Below, one piece after another: positions 36,601-46,615 of a stretch of DNA of 64,000 bases. Location: positions 186,001 through 250,000 of the forward strand of contig NC_041691.1 of the NCBI RefSeq assembly GCF_900005765.1, given 5' to 3'. A program made the position numbers and the translations under genes. The stretch's first letter is position 1. Each line of letters starts with the position of its first letter. The DNA comes from Plasmodium relictum (taxonomy: Eukaryota; Apicomplexa; Aconoidasida; Haemosporida; Plasmodiidae). The notes under the pieces were generated by a model. That model did not search any database. It was not told the DNA's origin and saw only the letters and a program-made list of their open reading frames with translations.

Positions 36601-37154
36601 ATGTATATGATAACCTACATGGTACTATAAGCAAGAACTCCGTTCAGAAGTTAATGGATGAATTGGCTGTTGAAGAAAAATTGCAATGTAAAGAATATGG
36701 AAAGGCAAAAGTTTATCTAATTAATCAAAAAGAATTTAAAAGTTTGAACGAAGATGAAATGAGAAAATTAGAAAAGGATATTGATATGATAAAAGAACAA
36801 ACAGAAATAGTTAAAAATGATTATGATAATTTAATAAAAAAGAAAAAAAAATTAATTCAAGATTTAGAATTAATTCAAAAAATTGATGAATATAAAAATT
36901 CAATACAACAAATTGTAGAAAATATAATGTACTACAAAGAAGCAAATAAAAATTGTAAATTAACTGTTGAAGAAATTGATAATATTAAAAAAAAGCACGG
37001 CTATTTGCATTATATGTGGCTTAAAAGAAAAAATTTATGTATCGAAATAATTAAGTGCATAGCTAGTTTAACAGAAAAAGATACACAAGGTGTTATTTAC
37101 CATCTAGGTATTGATGTAGATGAAGATGTTATTCCATCAAATTTGTATTTTTAA
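33624..37154 (+). CDS. HOP2: Meiotic recombination protein HOP2 (TBPIP family) with a very long charged N-terminal extension
   Basis: 1176 residues in one exon. The HOP2 homology is confined to about residues 965-1176 (36520-37154): a winged helix with Q-T-N-R-P-Y-S-V-I-N-V and K-E-Y-G-K-A-K-V-Y-L-I, then the leucine-rich coiled coil, then Y-M-W-L-K-R-K-N-L-C-I-E-I-I and a final G-I-D-V-D-E-D. These match the usual 210-220-residue HOP2 from end to end. Known: HOP2 pairs with MND1 and stimulates Dmc1/Rad51 strand invasion in meiosis, which in Plasmodium occurs in the zygote. The first 960 residues are almost wholly Lys/Glu/Asn/Ile, including K-E-K-E runs and an 18-residue repeat. No intron signal is needed to join the parts. 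Whether the extension belongs to the mature protein is unknown; a mis-joined upstream gene cannot be excluded. Confidence 0.9.
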   Translation: MSINEKKKTEKVKNEKNEKKEKDKKIDLNENVDNIENIISKNKLEKKQLKKEHLKKEENRKTNENKGNNIKSKKIGEINNQEEKEEKKKKEIGEYINKETSEKIKGCTYLIDTGSKEKKKALNNNSKNIENLKDMKPEITYNEKKKQTKCTNNEKIDKKKKSKKVEKDKENRMENDKEKENKKEIEIEIENKKEIEIEMENKKEIAIEKENKKEIEIENKKEIEIENKKEIEKEKENKKEKKVKKVKETEKKKVEGKSITKKKNKDTDLYKSNNTQDDDAHYERMKYIKNKGNINSISIEKIKEYEQNLEVIKKKKQKDDKEVEKENEEKKEKEKEKEKEKEKEKEKEKEKEKEKEKEKEKEKEKGKEKEKEKEKEKEKKEKKKEKKKKEKESKIEKGKENKKEIEEDGEDDKEKETKNEKKMEKEKEKEKENIIEKGKEKAKENIIEKEKKKKKENEKEIKEDREKKDKGNKIEIEKGKGKGKRKGKIKENNKENEKEIEEDIEENDKGNKIEIEKEKRKENEKEVEEDKEEKEKEKDKDKDKDKKNEKEIEDDKEKETKEEKKMEMEKEKEKENIIEKGKEKEKKNEKEIEEDREKEKDKKKKMEKGKEKEKRKRKENDKEIIEDKGNKIERGEENEKGIIEDKGNKIGRGKENEKEIIEDKGNKIERGEENEKGIIEDKGNKIERGEENKKGIIEDKGNKIERGEENEKRIIEDKGNKIERGEENEKGIIEDKGNKIRKGKRKENEKEVEKDKGNEKEIEIEIEEDKGNEKGKENEKEKEKMNEQIFNKTEKIKKNIKKRKEDNKKKSDQCLEKETVLNFEKSMNIDNVIENNQGKFKIEKDSKEEIEIKKRTGKSSKHKLTNENENINNKNITPNSIVMEDFNEEEKNGNKKRKIYEKEESLINKINEMNNLEISINDNKNVLDNIPYILEKKKKNNEKLEEEKKKKKLNKNEDVNKLKQVKTILSESEAKDKIFKYMKQTNRPYSVINVYDNLHGTISKNSVQKLMDELAVEEKLQCKEYGKAKVYLINQKEFKSLNEDEMRKLEKDIDMIKEQTEIVKNDYDNLIKKKKKLIQDLELIQKIDEYKNSIQQIVENIMYYKEANKNCKLTVEEIDNIKKKHGYLHYMWLKRKNLCIEIIKCIASLTEKDTQGVIYHLGIDVDEDVIPSNLYF
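34600..34800 (+). repeat. GAAAAG/GAAAAA hexamer tract coding for (Lys-Glu)n
   Basis: About 200 bases of purine-only DNA made of GAAAAG and GAAAAA units, encoding alternating Lys and Glu in HOP2. The C/T-only opposite strand yields long spurious ORFs of Phe/Ser/Leu. Confidence 0.92.
35490..35850 (+). repeat. 54-bp tandem repeat in HOP2
   Basis: About seven nearly identical 54-base copies encode an 18-residue unit of the form I-I-E-D-K-G-N-K-I-E-R-G-E-E-N-E-K-G. The high identity points to recent expansion, in contrast to the degenerate K-E tract upstream. Confidence 0.92.
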
Positions 37155-37441
37155 AATTGCTTTTGTTTTTGTTTTTTAATTTTTTTATATTATAAATTTC
37201 ATCTTTTTTTATAAATTTTTTAAAATATTCTAATTCTCTTTTTGATATTATGTGAACTTTTTTTTTGGTCTTTTAATACATATTAATATATAAATTTTTC
37301 CTTTTAAATTAAAAAATAAAAATAAAAATGTAAAATAAATTAATTTAAATATAACATTAATTTTTTTTTCTCATTTTCTAATTAATCATACTTGTACTAT
37401 ATTAATTTTAATCAATAACCAAAAAAAAAAAAAAAAATTAG

Positions 37442-38146
37442 CTAATACATTAGCAATAAATAAACATGAATTTTGTGAAGTGTTGTAATTATGAAGTCTC
37501 TTTTTTTTAGTATATTATTAATATTTCTTAATACATAAGCATTTTTATCTTTCTTTTTTTTTTCTTTTTTATTAATATTATAATATTTAATACTAATATC
37601 TATATATATAGAATTAAGAAAAAATATATAATATTCATTTAAATTTTCAATAAAAATATGAATTTGTAGTAAAATATATAACTCTTCTTTACAAAATTTT
37701 ATATATATTATCAAATTACAGATATATACTCCTTATTTTTTAATTCACAAAATTTTATTTAAACTATTGAGTTAACATTTTGGCCTTATGAGAATATAAA
37801 CAAAAAAAAACTCTCTTGAAATAAAATGAAAAAAAGTTATAAAAAAATTCATTTAAAAAACTGAACCTTAAGACAATAGATAGCTTAAGAATCTCAATTA
37901 AAATAATTATATTAGGACTTTAAGACTAAAGCTTTGTAACTTCATTTTTTTTTTTTTCTAAAAAAATAAAATATTATTATTTAATAATTTTACTAATTCT
38001 AGAATAATAATTAAAAAAATAATTATTAAATCTCTCATTATCATTTTTTAAAAATTTCCAAATTTAATTGTATCTTTGATTACTATGGATAGTTCATTAC
38101 CCACTACTTCTATTATTTGCTTTCGAACTTTTTCTTTTTTATGTCT
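37442..38146 (-). pseudogene. Possible disrupted or multi-exon gene: chain of orphan coding stretches
   Basis: Three consecutive stretches have coding-like composition on the - strand. (i) 38146-38050 reads with K-V-R-K-Q-I-I-E-V-V-G-N-E-L-S, then meets TAA in a T5A6 run; a one-base shift there continues as L-K-N-D-N-E-R-F-N-N-Y-F-F-N to 37980. (ii) 37947-37765 is open except for TAG and TAA near its start and includes I-E-I-L-K-L-S-I-V-L-R-F-S. (iii) About 37731-37442 stays open for some 96 codons without an ATG start, includes K-D-K-N-A-Y-V-L-R-N-I-N-N-I-L-K-K-R-D, and ends in a stop. Chance open frames this long are rare at this AT content. It could be a decaying gene, a homopolymer assembly error, or a real gene whose introns I cannot place. 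No family is recognised. Confidence 0.35.
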
Positions 38147-38323
38147 TTATTATTGTTATAGAAAGTCATATATTACTTTTAATGTAATCTATAATATTTA
38201 TCATTTTTAACATATTATACATTAATTATTGCTTATTGCACTATTTTGTTCTGCTTTTTTAATAATTTAAAAATTATTTCAAAAATTTTATAACATTTAT
38301 TAATGCTACAACAGATAACAAAT

Positions 38324-38695
38324 TTAAACAATGACATAATTTTCTCTGATATCCGATTGTGTACTTTTCTTAACTAATTTTAGAATTTTAGGAATAATCA
38401 ATAGCACAACTGATATAAAAAAAATATTACATATAAAAGCTAAAAATAGTTTAACATTAAATGTTGATTTATATTTTTCATCATTAATATTGTCTAACTC
38501 GGAATTTATATGTTTATTTCCAGAAAAAATATCATTATTATTATATTCTATATTTTTAATTTCATGATTTTGATACTTCTTTTCAATAGGTTTATCAACA
38601 TATTTTATCTCCTTATTTAATTTTAGATTTACATTTTTACTTTCGTTCATATTTAATGAGTATATAAATATAAATGGAATAAAATATATAATCAT
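38324..38695 (-). CDS. Small membrane protein with hydrophobic N-terminus and one C-terminal transmembrane segment
   Basis: 123 residues from the first ATG after an in-frame TAA. Residues 1-14 are hydrophobic and could be a short signal peptide or anchor. The middle is Asn/Lys/Glu-rich. Residues about 82-105 (L-F-L-A-F-I-C-N-I-F-F-I-S-V-V-L-L-I-I-P) form a clear membrane helix followed by a basic tail. The layout recalls small vacuole-membrane or species-specific membrane proteins of Plasmodium, but I see no diagnostic family motif. It lies directly upstream of the orphan coding stretches at 38146-37442 on the same strand, so it could be the first exon of one larger gene; GT dinucleotides near its stop would allow that. 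Confidence 0.55.
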   Translation of the reverse strand: MIIYFIPFIFIYSLNMNESKNVNLKLNKEIKYVDKPIEKKYQNHEIKNIEYNNNDIFSGNKHINSELDNINDEKYKSTFNVKLFLAFICNIFFISVVLLIIPKILKLVKKSTQSDIRENYVIV

Positions 38696-39484
38696 TTTTC
38701 GTGAAATTTAAAAGTATCAAAGTATCTAAAATTTCCAATAAATTTTTCGTTTCTTGAGAATGTAATTAAATACCATAAGAATTTTAAAAAAACATCATTT
38801 TAGAAAAAAAAATGTAGAAATAAATATAAGTAATACTTTTTGCACACAAAGATATATTTTTTTTTTATCATACTTTTTAATACCTTTTAATTTATATAGA
38901 ATATGCATATAAATATAAAAAAAAAAAAAAAAAGGTAGGAAACAAATATATAAATTAAACTATTAAGGATAGTAAAGATCTATTATTAACAAGATTTTAT
39001 CTATTTTTATTAATTTTTTTTTTTTTTGGGGATTTACTAGTGGTATATATATTAGTAGTAAAATTGGGAGGAAAAAAAAAGAGAAAAACAACAATGTAAT
39101 ATTAGTTTACAAATGTTTTAAGAAAATAATAAAAATATATGTTAAATTTATATGTATATTTAAATAATATTTATATAAAATTTATAATCATTTAAAAAAA
39201 AAAAAAAAAGGATTTTAAATATGATCATGTAATATAAGAATTTTAAATCTAAGAAATAATGCATTCTAATCAAAAATGTGTTATTTTTTATAATCTTAAA
39301 TTTTTATTTTAATTTTTTAGATGCTTAATAAACTATATTATTTCTAATTTTCTTTTAATTATTTCCATAATATTTATACTTTTATTTATTTATTTTTTTA
39401 TTTCTACAATGTTTATAAATTTTTTTTTTTTTTTTTTTTTTCATTTTTTAACAAAAAAAAAAAAAAAAAAAAAAAAATTTTTTT
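38696..39484. other. Intergenic, left flank of the assembly gap
   Basis: AT-rich upstream DNA of the small membrane protein, ending in long poly-T, poly-A and poly-T runs that run into the gap. No gene is seen. Confidence 0.6.
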
Positions 39485-39784
39485 NNNNNNNNNNNNNNNN
39501 NNNNNNNNNNNNNNNNNNNNNNNNNNNNNNNNNNNNNNNNNNNNNNNNNNNNNNNNNNNNNNNNNNNNNNNNNNNNNNNNNNNNNNNNNNNNNNNNNNNN
39601 NNNNNNNNNNNNNNNNNNNNNNNNNNNNNNNNNNNNNNNNNNNNNNNNNNNNNNNNNNNNNNNNNNNNNNNNNNNNNNNNNNNNNNNNNNNNNNNNNNNN
39701 NNNNNNNNNNNNNNNNNNNNNNNNNNNNNNNNNNNNNNNNNNNNNNNNNNNNNNNNNNNNNNNNNNNNNNNNNNNNNNNNNNNN
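39485..39784. other. Assembly gap (300 N)
   Basis: Exactly 300 undetermined bases bounded on both sides by poly-A/poly-T. The round length suggests a nominal or estimated size. The gap ends about 60 bases beyond the RPC2 stop codon, so that gene is not interrupted. Confidence 0.98.
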
Positions 39785-39817
39785 TAATTTTTTTTTTTTT
39801 TTTTTTTTGCTTTTTTG

Positions 39818-39846
<29 letters not shown>

Positions 39847-39849
<3 letters not shown>

Positions 39850-42800
39850 TGACTCTTTCACTATTATTTTTGGAAATACATTCATTGTTTGTAGTTCTTG
39901 AAAAAGCAATTTGCAAGCATAAGGCATTTTAACTACAACGTTTTTGTCACATTTCTTGCAAAAAGTGCAATATAAATCATATCCCATCATACCACACCCT
40001 TCACAAATATAAACATCACATACATCACTACTTAACATTAATCTTTCTAGCAATAAATTGCTAACTCCATAAGCAATTAAACAATCTCTTTCCATTTCTC
40101 CTAATCTTAATCCACCTTCTTTTGATCTTCCTTCAGTAGGCTGTCTTGTTAACAATTGCCTAGGCCCTCTTGCTCTAGCATGAATTTTGTCTTGAACCAT
40201 ATGTTTTAACTTTTGATAATATATTGGTCCCATAAAAATGTAAGTTTCTAATGGTTCTCCTGTTAATCCTGAATATAACAGCTCTTTGCTTGAACAGTTA
40301 AATCCATATTTAAATAAAATTTTAGCTACTTGTTCAAACGGTGTACCACTAAAAATAGAACCATATTTAAATTCTCCATCCATCACTGCTGATTTTGAGG
40401 CAACGAGTTCAAGAAGTTTTCCTACTGTCATTCTAGAAGGAAAACCGTGAGGATTCATAATTAAATCTGGGCATATACCTGATTCAGTAAATGGCATATC
40501 TTCTTGATTTACTAGTAAACCAACTACTCCTTTTTGCCCATGTCTTGAGCTAAATTTATCACCTAGTTCAGGTAATCTTGTTTGGCGCATAATAATTTTG
40601 TATATTTTTAACCCCTCTGAGTTTTCTGTAAAAATAATTTTATCTATATACGAAGGATAAACGCTTTTATATTTAGTTTCATTTAATTTAAAATCATTTA
40701 TGTCTATCTTTCCTATATCTTTAACATGATCTTTTATATTCTTTGGTGAAAATTTATTAACATACACTTGTCCTTCTTTTATTAAATATCCAATAGAAGC
40801 AACACCATCCATATCTAAGGAATGATATTTTTTAATCTCTTTATTTGTATTATTTTTAAAATCATCCTTATTTATATTTAACATACTTTTCGTATTGTTC
40901 CCTTTTATATTTTCTGTTTTCGAAGATATGTCTTTGTTTTTTTCTAATTGCTGTTGCTGCTCTTGTTTTTGTTGCTGCAACTTATTAATTACTAATGGAG
41001 AAGGTAAAACAATATCATTAGATCCATTGAAATATTTTTTTAATTCAACAGAATGCTTTCTTAGAGACATACATCTACCAAAACCTCTATCAATAGAAGA
41101 CTTATTCATAACAATGGCATCTTCAATATCATAACCACAAAAACTCATAACAGCGACTATTGCATTTTGTCCTGCTGGCAATTTTTCAAAATTAATAAAC
41201 TCAATTGTTTTTGATTTAACCAATGGCTTTTGAGGATACACTAGTAAATATAGTAATGTGTCACACCTAACAAACTGATTATAACCAATTGCACCAATAG
41301 CTTGTTTTCCCATAGCACATTGATAGGTATTTCTAGGACTTTGGTTATGATTAGGATAAGGAATTAAACCAGCTACAACTCCTAAAATAGTTAATGGATC
41401 TATTTCTAAATGAGTAGTGCTTGATGTTATATCCGATTCATTTAGAGCTATTAATAAATTATTTTGTTCATTAACATCAATCCATTCAATTACTGAACTT
41501 TTTAATAAATCAAAAAAATTGATTTTTCCATCCTCTAAAGATTTAATGTGTTCTGGCAATAATTTTGATTTCCCGTTCTCTACAATAATTAAAGGTCTAC
41601 ATAGTCTTCCTCCATCTGTTGATATATATATAGCGTTATGTAAAAAATTATCATATATAGAAACAAATTGCCCTATTTTTCCATATCTTCTTAAATATCT
41701 TATTCTTTTCATAAATTTTTTAGGTCTTTTATGAACTCCTAAAAATATACCATTTAAAATAACAAAAAATACTCCTTCTTTATAAATTTCTTCCCCTGTT
41801 AGACTATCACTATCTTCTACACCTAATGTATATAATATTTCAATTAAATTCTCGTTATTTTCATTATCATTTGTAACATGAGTCATTAATGCTAAGTTCT
41901 TAACTAAACCGCAAGATTCACCTTCCGGGGTATCACATGGACACAAAACTCCCCATTGAGAAGGTTGCAAAGCTCTGGGCCCACTGACTTTTCTTCCTTT
42001 TTCAAATTGAGAATTTAATCTTGTCATCATTCCAATACAAGCAATAAAAGATAAACGAGATAAAACTTGAGAAACTCCACTTTTTTCCATTTTAAATCTT
42101 TTAATATTCCAATTACCTGTAGATATAGCTGTTTGCATTCCTCTTGTTATTATGTCTTTGGGTAAGTTTCTAAAAACATCCGGATAATTGTCATTAATAT
42201 TTCCATTATTTTTTAATTTGGAATTATAATTGCTTTGCATATATTTACTTAGTGTTTGATCAATTTGCTTTTTTAAAGTAAAATAAAATCTTTTATACAA
42301 ATCTTCAAATAATAAAGATATCAATTGACCTGCTAACTCTAATCTTTTATTCCCGTAATAATCTTTGTCATCTATTTCATTTTTATTATTAGCACTATCT
42401 AAAACTCTTCTAATCATTAAGCATATACATCTAGCTTTATTACGAAAATCATATTTACTCTTTTGTTGAATATGAGATAATAAAACTCTACTTAAGAAGT
42501 CCAGACCTTCTTCAATTATGTCTTTTTCATTTTTAACTTGCTTTTCTTTCATTGAACTGAAAAATCCTTTGGCTAACAACCTTGGCCTAATTTTCTTTCC
42601 TATGTATAGCAAAGCATCTAAATTAGTTTTAATATTTTCAGTATATAATTCATATAATGATAATAAAATCCCATTTAAATATTTTCCTTGAGATCCTATC
42701 ATTTGAAATATTTCTTGGTCACTTTCATATCCCATTGCCCTTAGTATAATACAAACACCAATATCATCAATAAATGAGTTATGTTTTAAATATAATTTGT

Positions 42801-44010
42801 TATTTTTATAAACAATAGCACATCTACTTTTTGATTCTGCTGTAGTAGAAGTTATAGTTGCACATATATTGTGCTTAATATCCATTTCTACAATAATCCT
42901 ATTTTTTGATAATTGTTCTTGCATTAATAAAACTCTTTCTGTTCCTTTAACTATAAAATATCCACCTGGATCATATGGGCACTCACCTAGTTTCATCAAT
43001 TCTTCTTCATTTTTATTATTTAATACACATATATCACTTCTTAACATCACAGGTAACCTACCTATTTCTACATTATTTTTCGTAATTATACTATTTCCTT
43101 TCACATATTCAACATCTACGTATATAGGGGCAGAGTATGTTAAGTCCCTCTGCCTGCAAATTTGAGGGGTTAAATTAGTTTCAATCATATTTTCTTCTAT
43201 TGATGGGATTCCAACATTAATATCCAGAAATTCTACATAAAAATGTTCATCAATATCTGACTTTATAATTTTATTTGTAGTTGCATTCATTATCGTTTTT
43301 ATTTCACTTTTTATAAAATAATTATAAGATTCAATATGTTGTTTGACTAAACCTTTTACTTTTAAATATGCAGGTAATAATTTCCATTTCTCATTTAAAT
43401 TATTTACATTTTTAGAATTTTCATATATTTTTTTTTCATGCATTTTACTTTTAACAACAAGTCCTGAAAAATGTTCATCATCATAATTATTTAAATTATA
43501 TTTTTTATCATTTATTATTTCTTTTTCAATTTTACAATTCACATTTTCTTTTAAAAATGTGTACTTTGAATTACTGTTATTTATTTTATCGTAAAACATA
43601 CTTTTACTATCATTATTATAATCATTGTTAAGGTTATTATCATATAGATTTATATTATCTTGATCTTTTATATTCATTTTAAATTGATTTAATTTTTTTT
43701 CATTCTCATTTTTCTTAATGTTATTTTCTTTTATTTTTTTTTCATTTTTATCAATTTTTATTTTAAAATGTTTTAATTCTTTTTCATTTTTATCCTCATC
43801 TATTTTAAAATCATTTATTCTTTTTTCATTCTCACTTTTTATTATATAAGTATTTAACTTTTTTTCATCTTCATTTTCTTTTATTTTAAAATCGTTCAAT
43901 TCTTTTTCATTTTCTTTTTCAATCTCCTTAAATTCATGTAATTCTTTGTCATTCACATCTTCAAGTTTTGGATGCTTTTTTTTTGCTTTTATTTTTATTA
44001 CCCCTTTCAT
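39847..44010 (-). CDS. RPC2: DNA-directed RNA polymerase III second-largest subunit
   Basis: 1387 residues, single exon, complete. The first 200 residues are a Plasmodium-specific charged extension with repeated E-N-E-K-E-L-N-D-F-K-type units; homology starts at about W-K-L-L-P-A-Y-L. Hallmarks of the beta-like subunit follow in order: D-T-P-E-G-E-S-C-G-L-V-K-N-L, G-Y-D-I-E-D-A-I-V-M-N-K-S-S, G-D-K-F-S-S-R-H-G-Q-K-G, G-G-L-R-L-G-E-M-E-R-D, and the terminal zinc site C-E-G-C-G-(x8)-C-T-F-C-K-K-C. A Gln/Lys insert lies near the middle (about residue 990-1020). Known: it forms half of the Pol III active centre that makes tRNA, 5S and U6 RNA in the nucleus. Pol III rather than Pol I or II is chosen from the overall match around these motifs and from recalled synteny. 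Confidence 0.94.
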
Positions 44011-45166
44011 AATAATTCATTTATCTCTTAGCATAAAAAGAAAATGAAGATTAACCTTGTATGTATGCTCAAATTTCTTTTACAATTAATTTATTATTTT
44101 ATTGATTCTTTAAACTTTTTAATCACCTTTGTAAACTTTATTATAATATATTAAAATTATGTACATGCCTATTCATATTTTTAATCATATTGAAAAAAAA
44201 ATTTTTACATAAATACTTTAGCTTTTTTTTGTTTTTTTTTTTTTTTTTATAATATATTCACATTCATACATAGAAATTCTATTATTTTTATAGTTATATA
44301 TATTGAAACTGTATTAAATTTTTGTCCTTTACAAAAAAAAAAATTTTTAAAAACAGAAAAAAAAAAAGTAAACAAAGTTTTTAACTAATACAATTTCTAT
44401 AATATTTTTAATTCTTTTTATAATTAAATTATATTTTTTCATTTTAAAAAGTTCAATTTTTTTTTTTTTTTAAATTAAAAAAAAATATATGTAAAAGAAT
44501 ATAATGAATAGTGCCTTATAAATTAGATGTTGTTTATTTTTCATGTATAAAAATATTCTATATTGTCATATTTTCATTAATAATAAAATCTTTTTTTTTT
44601 TTCTTAAAGGATATTTTTTTTTTATTTTTCTTAAAAAAATATTTTATAATATTAATCTTTTCCTTAAAAGTTATCAAAGTAAATAAATTATATAAAGTAA
44701 AATTTATAATTTTTTCATCTAACTAAAAAAAGAATATTACTTTGAATATAGAAACAGAATTTTACTACATTTTTATATAAGTTATTTCATTTTTTTTAAA
44801 CGATTAAATTTATTTTGAAATAAAAATTTTTTTTTTTATTTCATCAAGTTTAAAAAATAAAAAAAAAGAAAAAGTACACATTTTTTATAATTATAATAAA
44901 ATATTTAAAACTTTTAATTAATCAAAAATATTAGCTGAATTACATTATTAATAACTTTATATACTTCAATAAATTTACTTTTCCTATAATTTCATTATTT
45001 TTAATTTTTTTTTCTTTTTTTTTTTGTAGTATAATAAATATATTTTAAGCATAAAATATTATTCAATTTTATAAATCTTTTTTTTTAAAAAAAAAAAAAA
45101 GATATTACATAAAAATTTTAGATAAAAAAAAAAATAGAAATTAAAATTTAATATATATGCATACAA
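44011..45166. other. Intergenic between RPC2 start and eIF5 end
   Basis: RPC2 5' flank plus eIF5 3' flank, crowded with homopolymers. An open frame at 44511-44726 on the + strand has only a GTG start and Phe/Ile-rich content, and I do not accept it as a gene. Confidence 0.6.
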
Positions 45167-46615
45167 TTATATGGCATCAATATCAATTTCTTCTTCATCG
45201 CCTGTATAATTTATACCATCTTTTGCATCTAAAAATATTTCGTCATCACATTTTTCACTTTTAGAATCTTCAAAAACCTTTTCATTTTCATTTATGCAAT
45301 TATTACTTTCCTCATTACTTTTTCCTTCATTATTACGTAAAGATTTCACTTTATAACTGACAACATTATTTTTATTAGTACTATTGTTTACGTTATCTTC
45401 TTCTTCTGACTCTGTATCGGAATCATTTTCTTTTAGCCAACTAACAAAATGTTTAGCCATATTTTTACATTTATTGTAGCATTCATCATAAATTTTATTT
45501 CCATCATCATTTCCATTGTTTTTTTCTTGGGTTTCATTATCATTTTCATATCTTTTAATAATATCTTTACTCTCAAAGATGTCGTTGTTATATAAAACTT
45601 GTAATATATATGGATAAATGCTGATAGAGTTAACAGCTACTTTATTCACATAATATTCTAAGGCAAGAAAAATATCCTTAATAGTTACTGATGTATCATT
45701 AATTTTTTTTACATATTTTATATTTTTTTCTAACAATTCTTTGGTTATTTTGTCTTCAAATAATGAACATAGACAAATAAAAATTCTACATTTGGAATCA
45801 AAACATTGTGATACCTGTAAAACTCTTAGTTCTTCCGAAAATGTATTATCACTAATTTTAGGGTTAGATACAAATAAACTTCTTAATCTATCTATAACTT
45901 CTTTTATTTCAGGACTTTCAAAATTTAATGCTTCTTTTTCTAAAACAAAATTATCTTCTACTTTCTTTTTTTTATCTTTTTTCTTATTTTTCTTTTCCTT
46001 TTTAGTATTCTGATTGCTTTTATCAGTGTCTAACTCTTCAGATCCTTCAATGTCTGCTCCTGAATTTATCCCATTTTTATTTTCTTCATTTTTTTCGATT
46101 TTCTCATTTTTATTTTTTCCATTTTTTTCCATTTTCTTTTCTTTAATCTTCTTTTTTTTATTTCCTACAGTACTAATTAACGGAGGATTTTTTATCATAT
46201 AAGTAGCAATTTTATGGGAATTATTTAGCTCTCCTATATTTCCACAGGCATTACACTTACAAATTAAGAAACCTTTTTTAACAATAATATCTGTTTCAGG
46301 TAATAAACAATGAGGACAAAGAACATACATTTCAATAAATTTATCTAAGATATTAACCAAATCTTTTTCTTTATGTGCCCCATTAACTATAGCTTTTTCT
46401 TCATTTTCTTCAAATTTTACCATTGTTCCTAATTCACAACCAAAAAATTTGGTTGGATACATAGGTGGTCGCTTTAAGGATCTAGCTATTTCTCCCATAT
46501 TAGAAATGTTAGTTCTTATTCCATTCCCTCTTCCTTCAATCTTAGAAATTAATTTGGGCATTTTATATCTATAATTAGGATCATTTCGATCCCTAGGAAT
46601 ATTTATATATGACAT
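45167..46615 (-). CDS. eIF5: Eukaryotic translation initiation factor 5
   Basis: 482 residues, single exon. The N-terminal GTPase-activating domain is intact: Y-R-Y-K-M-P places Arg16 where the family has its arginine finger, followed by E-G-R-G-N-G-I-R-T and P-P-M-Y-P-T-K-F-F-G-C-E-L-G. The zinc ribbon uses Cys100, Cys103, Cys121 and Cys124. A Lys/Glu-rich spacer (about 155-220) separates it from the C-terminal W2/MIF4G-like domain (about 230-410), which binds eIF2-beta and eIF3c in other eukaryotes. An acidic Asn/Ser-rich tail ends the protein. Known: eIF5 triggers GTP hydrolysis by eIF2 after start-codon recognition in the cytosol. The gene is divergent from the cryptic region to its right. 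Confidence 0.97.
   Translation of the reverse strand: MSYINIPRDRNDPNYRYKMPKLISKIEGRGNGIRTNISNMGEIARSLKRPPMYPTKFFGCELGTMVKFEENEEKAIVNGAHKEKDLVNILDKFIEMYVLCPHCLLPETDIIVKKGFLICKCNACGNIGELNNSHKIATYMIKNPPLISTVGNKKKKIKEKKMEKNGKNKNEKIEKNEENKNGINSGADIEGSEELDTDKSNQNTKKEKKNKKKDKKKKVEDNFVLEKEALNFESPEIKEVIDRLRSLFVSNPKISDNTFSEELRVLQVSQCFDSKCRIFICLCSLFEDKITKELLEKNIKYVKKINDTSVTIKDIFLALEYYVNKVAVNSISIYPYILQVLYNNDIFESKDIIKRYENDNETQEKNNGNDDGNKIYDECYNKCKNMAKHFVSWLKENDSDTESEEEDNVNNSTNKNNVVSYKVKSLRNNEGKSNEESNNCINENEKVFEDSKSEKCDDEIFLDAKDGINYTGDEEEIDIDAI

Noticed and set aside
44511-44726. 71-codon + strand open frame
   Set aside because: GTG start, in-frame stop just before it, dominated by poly-T and poly-A codons.
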